Shown here: positions 13,251-23,722 of the stretch, in pieces | Numbering within the stretch: the stretch's first letter is position 1 | Layout: the number at the start of each line of letters is the position of its first letter | DNA from: Crossaster papposus | Lineage: Eukaryota; Echinodermata; Asteroidea; Velatida; Solasteridae | Reading direction: 5' to 3' | Length of the DNA: 64,000 nt | Assembly (NCBI GenBank): GCA_037893245.1 | Contig: JBAIAA010000117.1 | Coordinates: forward strand, 868,001 to 932,000 | The notes under the pieces: generated by a model | The model's database searches: none | Told to the model about the DNA's origin: nothing | Seen by the model: the letters and a program-made list of their open reading frames with translations, nothing else | Position numbers and translations under genes: made by a program

Positions 13251-14460
13251 ATTCCACCTTATTCTTTTCCTGCTGCTTCAGCGCAGGTTGATGTTCGCTC
13301 CAGATGTGGCAATGTTCCTCCTTATTCTTCTCCTGCTGCTGCTTCAGCCCAGTTTGAAGTTGGCCCGAGATGTGACAATATTCCCCCTTGTTCTTCTCCT
13401 GCTGCTTCAGCGCAGGTCGATGGTGGCTCCAGATGTGGCAATATTCCACCTTATTCTTCTGCTGCTGCTACTTCGGCGCATGTTGATGTTAGAGATGTTG
13501 AGATGTTGCAATAATCCACTCTATTCTTCTCCTGCTGCTTCAGCGCAGGTTGATGTTGGCTCCAGATGTGGCAATATTCCTCCTTATTATTCTCCTGCTG
13601 CAGCTTCTGCGCAGTTTGAGGTTGGCCCGAGATGTAGTAATATTTCACCTTATTTTTCTCCTGCTGCTTCGAACAGGTTGATGTTGGCTCCAGATGTGGC
13701 AATATTCCACCTTATTCTTCTCCAGCTACTTCAGGGCAGGTTGATGTTCGCTCCAGATGTGGCAATATTCCACTTGATTCTTCTGCTGCTGCTGCTTCAG
13801 CGGAGGCCGATGGTGGCTCCAGATGTGGCAATAATCCACCTTATTCTTCTGCTGCTGCTACTTCAGCGCAGGTTGATGTTGGCCCCAAATGTGGCAATAA
13901 TCCACCTTATTCTTCTGCCGCTGCTGCTTCAGTACAGGTTGATGTTGACTCAAGATGTGGCAATATTCCAACTTATTCTTCTCCTGCTGCTGCCTCAGCT
14001 CAGTTTGAGGTTGGCCCGAGATATAGCAATATTACACATTATTCTTATCCTGCTGCTTCAGCGCAGGTTGATGTTGGCTCCAGATGTGGCAATATTCCAC
14101 CTTATTCTTATCCTACTGCTGCTTCAGCGCAGGCCGATGGTGGCTCCAGATGTGGCAATATTCAACCTTATTCTTCTGCTGCTGCTGCTTCAGCGCAGGT
14201 TGATGTTGGCTTCAGATGTGGCAATAATCCACCTTATTCTTCTGCTGCTGCTGCTTCAGCGCAGGCCGATGGTGGCTCTAGATGTGGCAATATTCCACTT
14301 TATTCTTCTGCTGCTGCTACTTCAGCGCAGGTTGATGTTGGCTCCAGATGTAGTAATATTTCACCTTATTCTTCTCCTGCTGCTTCGAACAGGTTTATGT
14401 TGGCTCCAGATGTTGCAATATTTCACCTTATTCTTCTTCTGCTGCTTCAGGGCAGTTTGA
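12778..14460 (+). other. Longest open frame in the array (560 codons); probably not a gene
   Basis: This is the longest uninterrupted frame. It lies in the leucine-rich phase and reads repeats of MLAPDVAIFHLILLLLLQ, with short passages in the VDVG phase where 62- and 67-bp units shift the frame. It has no signal peptide followed by a distinct domain, no unique N- or C-terminal sequence and no recognised fold. The open length follows from a stop-free monomer whose length is usually a multiple of three. It crosses the junction of the 4,579-bp duplication at 13251, which a conserved gene would not be expected to do. I do not call it a gene. Confidence 0.15.
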
Positions 14461-17400
14461 TGTTGGCTCCAGATGTGGCAATATTCCACCTTATTATTCT
14501 CTTGCTGCTTCAGAGCAGGTTCATGTTGGCTCTAGATGTGGCAATATTACACCTTAATCTTTTCCTGCTGCTTCAGCGCAGGTTAATGTTGGCTCCAGAT
14601 GTGGCAATATTCCACCTTATTCTTCTCCTGCTGCTTCAGGGCAGGTTGATGTTCGCTCCAGATGTGGCAATATTCCACCTGATTCTTCTCCTGCTGCTGC
14701 CTCAGCACAGTTTGAGGTTGGCCCGAGATGTAGCAATATTACACATTATTCTTCTCCTGCTGCTTCAGCGCAGGTTGATGTTGGCTCCAGATGTGGCAAT
14801 ATTCCACCTTATTCTTCTGCTGCTGCTGCTTCAGTACAGGTTGATGTTGAATCAAGATGTGGCAATATTTCACCTTATTCTTCTCCTGCTGCTTCAGCGC
14901 AGGTTGATGTTGGCTTCAGATGTGGCAATAATTCACCTTATTCTTCTGCTGCTGCTGCTTCAGCGCAGGCCGATGGTGGCTCCAGATGTGTCAATATTCC
15001 ACTTTATTCTTCTGCTGCTGCTACTTCAGCGCAGGTTGATGTTGGCTCCAGATGTAGTAATATTTCACCTTATTCTTCTCCTGCTGCTTCGAACAGGTTC
15101 ATGTTGGCTCCAGATGTGGCAATATTTCACCTTATTCTTCTTCTGCTGCTTCATCGCAGTTTGATGTTGGCTCCCGATGTGGCAATATTCCACCTTATTC
15201 TTCTGCTGCTGCTACTTCAGCGCATGCCGATGGTGGCTCCAGATGTGGCAATATTCCACCTTATTCTTCTCCTGCTGCTTCAGGGCAGTTTGATGTTGGC
15301 TCCAGATGTGGCAATATTCCACCTTATTCTTTCTCTTGCTGCTTCAGAGCAGGTTGATGTTGGCTCCAGATGTGGCAATATTCCACCTTATTCTTTTCCT
15401 GCTGCTTCAGCGCAGGTTGATGTTCGCTCCAGATGTGGCAATGTTCCTCCTTATTCTTCTCCTGCTGCTGCTTCAGCCCAGTTTGAAGTTGGCCCGAGAT
15501 GTGACAATATTCCCCCTTGTTCTTCTCCTGCTGCTTCAGCGCAGGTCGATGGTGGCTCCAGATGTGGCAATATTCCACCTTATTCTTCTGCTGCTGCTAC
15601 TTCAGCGCATGTTGATGTTAGAGATGTTGAGATGTTGCAATAATCCACTCTATTCTTCTCCTGCTGCTTCAGCGCAGGTTGATGTTGGCTCCAGATGTGG
15701 CAATATTCCTCCTTATTATTCTCCTGCTGCAGCTTCTGCGCAGTTTGAGGTTGGCCCGAGATGTAGTAATATTTCACATTATTTTTCTCCTGCTGCTTCG
15801 AGCAGGTTGATGTTGGCTCCAGATGTGGCAATATTCCACCTTATTCTTCTCCAGCTACTTCAGGGCAGGTTGATGTTCGCTCCAGATGTGGCAATATTCC
15901 ACTTGATTCTTCTGCTGCTGCTGCTTCAGCGGAGGCCGATGGTGGCTCCAGATGTGGCAATAATCCACCTTATTCTTCTGCTGCTGCTACTTCAGCGCAG
16001 GTTGATGTTGGCCCCAGATGTGGCAATAATCCACCTTATTCTTCTGCCGCTGCTGCTTCAGTACAGGTTGATGTTGACTCAAGATGTGGCAATATTCCAC
16101 CTTATTCTTCTCCTGCTGCTGCCTCAGCGCAGTTTGAGGTTGGCCCGAGATATAGCAATATTACACATTATTCTTCTCCTGCTGCTTCAGCGCAGGTTGA
16201 TGTTGGCTCCAGATGTGGCAATATTCCACCTTATTCTTATCCTACTGCTGCTTCAGCGCAGGCCGATGGTGGCTCCAGATGTGGCAATATTCAACCTTAT
16301 TCTTCTGCTGCTGCTGCTTCAGCGCAGGTTGATGTTGGCTTCAGATGTGGCAATCATCCACCTTATTCTTCTGCTGCTGCTGCTTCAGCGCAGGCCGATG
16401 GTGGCTCTAGATGTGGCAATATTCCACTTTATTCTTCTGCTGCTGCTACTTCAGCGCAGGTTGATGTTGGCTCCAGATGTAGTAATATTTCACCTTATTC
16501 TTCTCCTGCTGCTTCGAACAGGTTTATGTTGGCTCCAGATGGTGCAATATTTCACCTTATTCTTCTTCTGCTGCTTCAAGGCAGTTTGATGTTGGCTCCA
16601 GATGTGGCAATATTCCACCTTATTATTCTCTTGCTGCTTCAGAGCAGGTTCATGTTGGCTCTAGATGTGGCAATATTACACCTTAATCTTTTCCTGCTGC
16701 TTCAGCGCAGGTTAATGTTGGCTCCAGATGTGGCAATATTCCACCTTATTCTTTTCCTGCTGCTTCAGCGCAGGTTGATGTTCGCTCCAGATGTGGCAAT
16801 GTTCCTCCTTATTCTTCTCCTGCTGCTGCTTCAGCCCAGTTTGAGGTTGGCCCGAGATGTGACAATAGTCCCCCTTGTTCTTCTCCTGCTGCTTCAGCGC
16901 AGGTCGATGGTGGCTCCAGATGTGGCAATATTCCACCTTATTCTTCTGCTGCTGCTACTTCAGCGCAGGTTGATGTTAGAGATGTTGAGATGTTGCAATA
17001 ATCCACTCTATTCTTCTCCTGCTGCTTCAGCGCAGGTTGATGTTGGCTCCAGATGTGGCAATATTCCTCCTTATTCTTCTCCTGCTGCAGCTTCAGCGCA
17101 GTTTGAGGTTGGCCCGAGATGTAGTAATATTTCACCTTATTTTTCTCCTGCTGCTTCGAGCAGGATGATGTTTGCTCCAGATGTGGCAATATTCCACCTT
17201 ATTCTTCTCCTGCTACTTCAGCGCAGTTTGATGTTGGCTCCCGATGTGGCAATATTCCACCTTATTCTTCTGCTGCTGCTACTTCAGCGCATGCCGATGG
17301 TGGCTACAGATGTGGCAATATTCCACCTCATTCTTCTCCTGCTGCTTTAGGGCAGTTTGATGTTGGCTCCAGATGTGGCAATATTCCACCGTATTATTCT

Positions 17401-17829
17401 CTTGCTGCTTCAGAGCAGGTTGATGTTGGCTCTAGATGTGGCAATATTCCACCTTATTCTTTTCCTGCTGCTTCAGCGCAGGTTGATGTTCGCTCCAGAT
17501 GTGGCACAATTTCACCTTATTCTTGTCCTGTTGCTTCAGGGCAGGTTGATGTTGGCCCTAGAAATGGCAATATTCCACCTTATTCTTCTCCTGCTGCTGC
17601 TTCAGCGCAGTTTGAGGTTGGCCCGAGATGTAGCAATATGCCACCTTATTCTTCTCCTGCTGCTTCAGCGCAGTTTGAGGTTGGCCCGAGATGTAGCAAT
17701 ATTCCATCTTATTCTTCTCCTGCTGCTTCAGCGCAGGTTGATGTTGGCTCCAGATGTGACGACATTCTTCTTCATTCTTCTGCTGCTGCTGCTTCAGTGC
17801 AGGTTGATGTGGGCTCCAGATGTAGTAAT
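13251..17829. repeat. 4,579-bp tandem segmental duplication, copy 2
   Basis: Directly adjacent to copy 1 and nearly identical to it. The junction lies within a monomer core (AGTAAT followed by ATTCCACC versus ATTTCACC), so the crossover took place inside homologous monomers and kept the array in phase. The right edge is defined to within 3 bp by the first mismatches after 17829. Confidence 0.9.
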
Positions 17830-20800
17830 ATTTCACCTTATTCTTCACCTGCTGCTTCGAACAGAATGATGTTGGCTCCAGATGTGGCAGTATTCCACCT
17901 TATTCTTCTCCTGCTGCTTCAGAGCAGGTTGATGTTGGCTCCAGATGTGGCAATAATCCACCTTATTCTTCTCCTGCTGCTTCAGGGCAGGTTCATGTTG
18001 GCTCCAGATGTGGCAATATTACACCTTATTCTTCTCTTGCTGCTGCTTTAGCGTAGTTTGAGGTTGGCCCGAGATGTAGCAATATTCCACCTTATTCTTC
18101 TTCTGCTGCTGCTTCAGTACAGGTTGATGTTGACTCAAGATTTGGCAATATTCCAACTTATTCTTCTCCTGCTGCTTCAGCGCAGGTTGATGTTGCTCCA
18201 GATGTAGCAATATTCCACCTTATTCTTCCCCTGTTCTTCAGCGCAGGTTGATGTTGGCTCCAGATGTGACAATATTTCACCTTGTTCTTCTCCTGCTGCT
18301 TCAGATCAGGTTTATGTTGCCTCCAGATGTGGCAATAATCCACCTTATTTTTCTCCTGCTGCTATTTCAGAGCAGGTTGATGTTGGCTCCAGATGTGGCA
18401 ATATTCCACCGTATTCTTCTGCTGCTGCTGCTTCAGTACAGGTTGATGTTGGCTCCAGATGTAATAATATTTCACCTTATTCTTCTCCTGCTGCTTCGAG
18501 TATGTTAATGTTGGCTCCAGATGTGGCAATATTCCACCTTATTCTTCTCCTGCTGCTGCTTCAGCGCAGTTTGAGGTTGGCTCGAGATGTGACAATATTC
18601 CACCTTGTTCTTCTCCTGCTGCTTCAGCGCAGGTTGATGTTGGCTCCAGGTGTGACGACATTCTTCTTCATTCTTCTGCTGCTGCTGCTTCAGTGCAGGT
18701 TGATGTTGTCTCCAGATGTAGTAATATTCCAACTTATTCTTTTCCTGCTGCTGCTTCAGCGCAGTTTGAGGTTGGCTCGAGATGTGACAATATTCCACCT
18801 TGTTCTTCTCCTGCTGCTTTAGCGCAGGTTGATGTTGGCTCCAGATATGGCAATAATCCACCTTATTCTTCTCCTGCTGCTACTTCAGGGCAGGTTGATG
18901 TTGACTCCAGATGTGGCAATATTCCACCGTATTCTTCTGCTGCTGCTGTTTCAATACAGGTTGATGTTGGCTCCAGATGTAGTAATATTCCACCTTATTC
19001 TTCTCATGCTGCTTCAGGGCAGGTTCATGTTGGCTCAAGATGTGGCAATATTCCAACTTATTCTTTTCCTGCTGCTGCTTCAGCGCAGTTTGAGGTTGGC
19101 TCGAGATGTGACAATATTCCACCTTGTTCTTCTCCTGCTGCTTCAGCGCTGGTTGATGTTGGCTCCAGGTGTGACGACATTCTTCTTCATTCTTCTGCTG
19201 CTGCTGCTTCAGTGCAGGTTGATGTTGTCTCCAGATGTAGTAATATTCCAACTTATTCTTCTCCTGCTGCTGCTTCAGCGCAGTTTGAGGTTGGCTCGAG
19301 ATGTGACAATATTCCACCTTGTTCTTCTCCTGCTGCTTCAGCGCAGGTTGATGTTGGCTACAGATATGGCAATAATCCACCTTATTCTTCTCCTGCTGCT
19401 ACTTCAGGGCAGGCCAATGGTGGCTCCAGATGTGGCAATATTCCACCTTATTCTTCTGCTGCTGCTACTTTAGCGCAGGTTGATGTTTGCTCCAGATGTG
19501 GCACGATTTCACCTTATTCTTCTCCTGTTGCTTCAGGGCAGGTTGATGTTGGCCCTAGAAATGGCAATATTCCACCTTATTCTTCTCCTGCTGCTGCTTC
19601 AGCGCAGTTTGAGGTTGGCCCGAGATGTAGCAATATGCCACCTTATTCTTCTCCTGCTGCTTCAGCGCAGTTTGAGGTTGGCCCGAGATGTAGCAATATT
19701 CCATCTTATTCTTCTCCTGCTGCTTCAGCGCAGGTTGATGTTGGCTCCAGATGTGACGACATTCTTCTTCATTCTTCTGCTGCTGCTGCTTCAGTGCAGG
19801 TTGATGTGGGCTCCAGATGTAGTAATATTTCACCTTACTCTTCACCTGCTGCTTCGAACAGAATGATGTTGGCTCCAGATGTGGCAGTATTCCACCTTAT
19901 TCTTCTCCTGCTGCTTCAGAGCAGGTTGATGTTGGCTCCAGATGTGGCAATAATCCACCTTATTCTTCTCCTGCTGCTTCAGGGCAGGTTCATGTTGGCT
20001 CCAGATGTGGTAATATTACACCTTATTCTTCTCTTGCTGCTGCTTTAGCGTAGTTTGAGGTTGGCCCGAGATGTAGCAATATTCCACCTTATTCTTCTTC
20101 TGCTGCTGCTTCAGTACAGGTTGATGTTGACTCAAGATTTGGCAATATTCCAACTTATTCTTCTTCTGCTGCTTCAGCGCAGGTTGATGTTGCTCCAGAT
20201 GTAGCAATATTCCACCTTATTCTTCTCCTGTTCTTCAGCGCAGGTTGATGTTGGCTCCAGATGTGACAATATTTCACCTTGTTCTGCTTCTGCTGCTTCA
20301 GATCAGGTTTATGTTGCCTCCAGATGTGGCAATAATCCACCTTATTTTTCTCCTGCTGCTATTTCAGAGCAGGTTGATGTTGGCTCCAGATGTGGCAATA
20401 TTCCACCGTATTCTTCTGCTGCTGCTGCTTCAGTACAGGTTGATGTTGGCTCCAGATGTAATAATATTTCACCTTATTCTTCTCCTGCTGCTTCGAGTAT
20501 GTTAATGTTGGCTCCAGATGTGGCAATATTCCACCTTATTCTTCTCCTGCTGCTGCTTCAGCGCAGTTTGAGGTTGGCTCGAGATGTGACAATATTCCAC
20601 CTTGTTCTTCTCCTGCTGCTTCAGCGCAGGTTGATGTTGGCTCCAGGTGTGACGACATTCTTCTTCATTCTTCTGCTGCTGCTGCTTCAGTGCAGGTTGA
20701 TGTTGTCTCCAGATGTAGTAATATTCCAACTTATTCTTTTCCTGCTGCTGCTTCAGCGCAGTTTGAGGTTGGCTCGAGATGTGACAATATTCCACCTTGT

Positions 20801-21490
20801 TCTTCTCCTGCTGCTTCAGCGCAGGTTGATGTTGGCTCCAGATATGGCAATAATCCACCTTATTCTTCTCCTGCTGCTACTTCAGGGCAGGCCGATGGTG
20901 GCTCCAGATGTGCCAATAATCCACCTTATTTTTCTCCTGCTGCTATTTCAGAGCAGGTTGATGTTGACTCCAGATGTGGCAATATTCCACCGTATTATTC
21001 TGCTGCTGCTGTTTCAATACAGGTTGATGTTGGCTCCAGATGTAGTAATATTCCACCTTATTCTTCTCATGCTGCTTCAGGGCAGGTTCATGTTGGCTCA
21101 AGATGTGGCAATATTCCAACTTATTCTTTTCCTGCTGCTGCTTCAGCGCAGTTTGAGGTTGGCTCGAGATGTTACAATATTCCACCTTGTTCTTCTCCTG
21201 CTGCTTCAGCGCTGGTTGATGTTGGCTCCAGGTGTGACGACATTCTTCTTCATTCTTCTGCTGCTGCTGCTTCAGTGCAGGTTGATGTTGTCTCCAGATG
21301 TAGTAATATTCCAACTTATTCTTCTCCTGCTGCTGCTTCAGCGCAGTTTGAGGTTGGCTCGAGATGTGACAATATTCCACCTTGTTCTTCTCCTGCTGCT
21401 TCAGCGCAGGTTGATGTTGGCTACAGATATGGCAATAATCCACCTTATTCTTCTCCTGCTGCTACTTCAGGGCAGGCCGATGGTGGCTCC
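17490..21490. repeat. Region B: 1,997-bp higher-order repeat, two copies
   Basis: Landmarks at 17558, 18019, 18248 and 18693 recur at 19555, 20016, 20245 and 20690, all 1,997 bp apart. From about 20.89 kb the offset becomes 2,063 bp, because the second copy holds one extra 66-bp monomer near 20888-20953. The first copy begins inside the right end of the 4,579-bp block, so the two amplifications overlap. Confidence 0.85.
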
Positions 21491-22225
21491 AGATGTGGCA
21501 ATATTCCACCTTATTCTTCTGCTGCTGCTGCTTCAGCGCAGGTTGATGTTGGCTCCAGATGTGACGACATTCTTCTTCATTCTTCTGCTGCTGCTGCTTC
21601 AGTGCAGGTTGATGTTGGCTCCAGATGTAGTAATATTTCACCTTATTCTTCACCTGCTGCTTCGAACAGGTTGATGTTTGCTCCAGATGTGGCAATATTC
21701 CACATTATACTTCTGCTGCTGCTGCTACAGTACATGTTGATGTTGACTCAAGATGTGGCAATATTCCACCTTATTCTTCTCCTGCTGCTTCAGCCCAGGT
21801 TGATGTTGGCTCCAGATGTGACGACATTCCTGCTTCAGGGCAGGTTGAGGTTCGCTCCAGATGTGGCAAGATTCCACCTTATTCTTCTCCTGCTGCTTCA
21901 GGGCAGGTTGATGTTGACCCCAGAAGTGGCAATATTCCACCTTATTCTTCTCCTGCTGCTTCAGGGCAGGTTCATGTTGGCTCCAGATGTGGAAATATTA
22001 CACCTTATTCTTCTCCTGCTGCTGCTTCAGCGCAGTTTAAGGTTGGCTCGAGATGTGACAATATTCCACCTTGTTCTTCTCCTGCTGCTTCAGCGCAGGT
22101 TGATGTTGGCTCCAGATATGGCAATAATCCACCTTATTCTTCTCCTGCTGCTACTTCAGGGCAGGCCGATGGTGGCTCCAGATGTGGCAATATTCCACCT
22201 TATTCTTCTGCTGCTGCTACTTTAG
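20690..22225 (+). other. Long open frame mainly in the VDVG phase (511 codons); probably not a gene
   Basis: The first part, to about 21660, reads tandem VDVGSRCGNIPPYSSPAAS-like units of 21-22 residues, each with one cysteine. At a GCTTCGAACAGG unit near 21660 it passes into the leucine-rich phase and later ends at CTTTAG. If any frame was once coding, this phase is the most protein-like (hydrophilic, one Cys per unit, Pro/Ser-rich). The same phase is stopped elsewhere by CAGTTTTAG, GATGCTTGA, GCGTAG and CCTTAA variants. No start context, promoter or splice structure can be assigned. Confidence 0.15.
21542..21607 (+). repeat. Representative GACGAC-type 66-bp monomer
   Basis: This diverged unit replaces GGCAATATTCCACC by GACGACATTCTTCTTC and has four GCT triplets (VDVGSRCDDILLHSSAAAAS in the VDVG frame). 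It lacks the AATATT core. It occurs from about 13.1 kb rightward and marks HOR phase in regions B to E. Confidence 0.88.
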
Positions 22226-23722
22226 CGCAGGTTGATGTTTGCTCCAGATGTGGCAATATTCCACCTTATTCTTCTGCCGCTGCTGCTTCAGTACATGTTG
22301 ATGTTGACTCAAGATGTGGCAATATTCCACCTTATTCTTCTCCTGCTGCTTCAGCCCAGGTTGATGTTGGCTCCAGATGTGACGACATTCCTGCTTCAGG
22401 GCAGGTTGAGGTTCGCTCCAGATGTGGCAAGATTCCACCTTATTCTTCTCCTGCTGCTTCAGGGCAGGTTGATGTTGGCCCCAGAAGTGGAAATATTCCA
22501 CCTTATTCTTCTCCTGCTGTTGCTTTAGCGCAGTTTGAGGTTGGCCCGAGATGTAGCAATATGCCACCTTATTCTTCTCCTGCTGCTTCAGCGCAGTTTG
22601 AGGTTGGCCCGGGATGTAGCATTATTCCACCTTATTCTTCTCCTGCTGCTTCAGCGCAGGTTGATGTTGGCTCCAGATGTGACGACATTCTTCTTCATTC
22701 TTCTGCTGCTGCTGCTTCAGTGCAGGTTGATGTTGGCTCAAGATGTGGCAATATTACACCTTATTCGTCTCCTGCTGCTTCAGAGCAGGTTGAAGTTGGC
22801 TCCAGATTTGGCAATAATTCACCTTATTCTTCTCCTGCTGCTTCAGGGCAGGTTCATGTTGGCTCCGGATATGGCAATAATCCACCTTATTCTTTTCCTG
22901 CTGCTACTTCAGGGCAGGCCGATGGTGGCTCCAGATGTGGCAATATTTCACCTTATTCTTCTGCTGCTGCTACTTTAGCGCAGGTTGATGTTTGCTCCAG
23001 ATGTGGCAATATTCCACCTTATTCTTCTGCCGCTGCTGCTTCAGTACAGGTTGATGTTGACTCAAGATGTGGCAATATTCCACCTTATTCTTCTCCTGCT
23101 GCTTCAGCCCAGGTTGATGTTGGCTCCAGATGTGACGACATTCCTGCTTCAGGGCAGGTTGATGTTCGCTCCAGATGTGGCAATATTCCACCTTATTCTT
23201 CTCCTGCTGCTTCAGGACAGGTTGATGTTCGCTCCAGTTGTGGCAATATTCCACTTTAATCGTCTCCTGCTGCTGCTTCAGCGCAGTTTGAGGTTGGCCC
23301 GAGATGTAGCAATATGCCACCTTATTCTTCTCATGCTGCTTCAGAGCAGGTTGAAGTTGGCTCCAGATTTGGCAATAATCCACCTTATTCTTCTCCTGCT
23401 GCTTCAGGGCAGGTTCATGTTGGCTCCAGATGTGGCAAGATTCCACCTTATTCTTCTCCTGCTGCTTCAGGGCAGGTTGATGTTGGCCCCAGAAGTGGCA
23501 ATATTCCACCTTATTCTTCTCCTGCTGCTGCTTCAGCGCAGTTTGAGGTTGGCTCGAGATGTGACAATATTCCACCTTGTTCTTCTCCTGCTGCTTCAGC
23601 GCAGGTTGATGTTGGCTCCAGATATGGCAATAATCCACCTTATTCCTCTCCTGCTGCTACTTCAGGGCAGGCCGATGGTGGCTCCAGAAGTGGCAATATT
23701 CCACCTTATTCTTCTGCTGCTG
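22217..23722. repeat. 753-bp higher-order repeat, two copies (region C)
   Basis: The module starting with GTTTGCTCCAGATGTGGCAA recurs at 22217, 22970 and 23723, 753 bp apart. Each copy contains the 45-bp short monomer. The copies are not uniform: 22970-23722 carries extra GTTGATGTTCGC units that 22217-22969 lacks. This suggests internal gain and loss of equal size. Confidence 0.7.
23113..23157 (+). repeat. Representative short 45-bp monomer
   Basis: This is the GACGAC-type unit with 21 bp removed from its pyrimidine-rich half. It reads VDVGSRCDDIPASGQ, 15 codons. It appears once per HOR across region C and again near 37.95, 38.63, 39.26 and 46.05 kb. It probably arose once by deletion between CTGCT/TTC-rich direct repeats and was then spread by HOR amplification. 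Confidence 0.88.

Noticed and set aside
12778..14460. A 560-residue leucine-rich membrane protein
   Set aside because: The sequence is only satellite monomers read in a hydrophobic phase. There is no unique domain, the frame crosses a recent duplication junction, and equally long frames exist on the other strand.
22601..22620. CENP-B box in the TTTGAGGTTGGCCCGGGATG monomer type
   Set aside because: The CGGGA end resembles the box, but the required TTCG and central A positions do not match. A centromeric role cannot be claimed on this basis.
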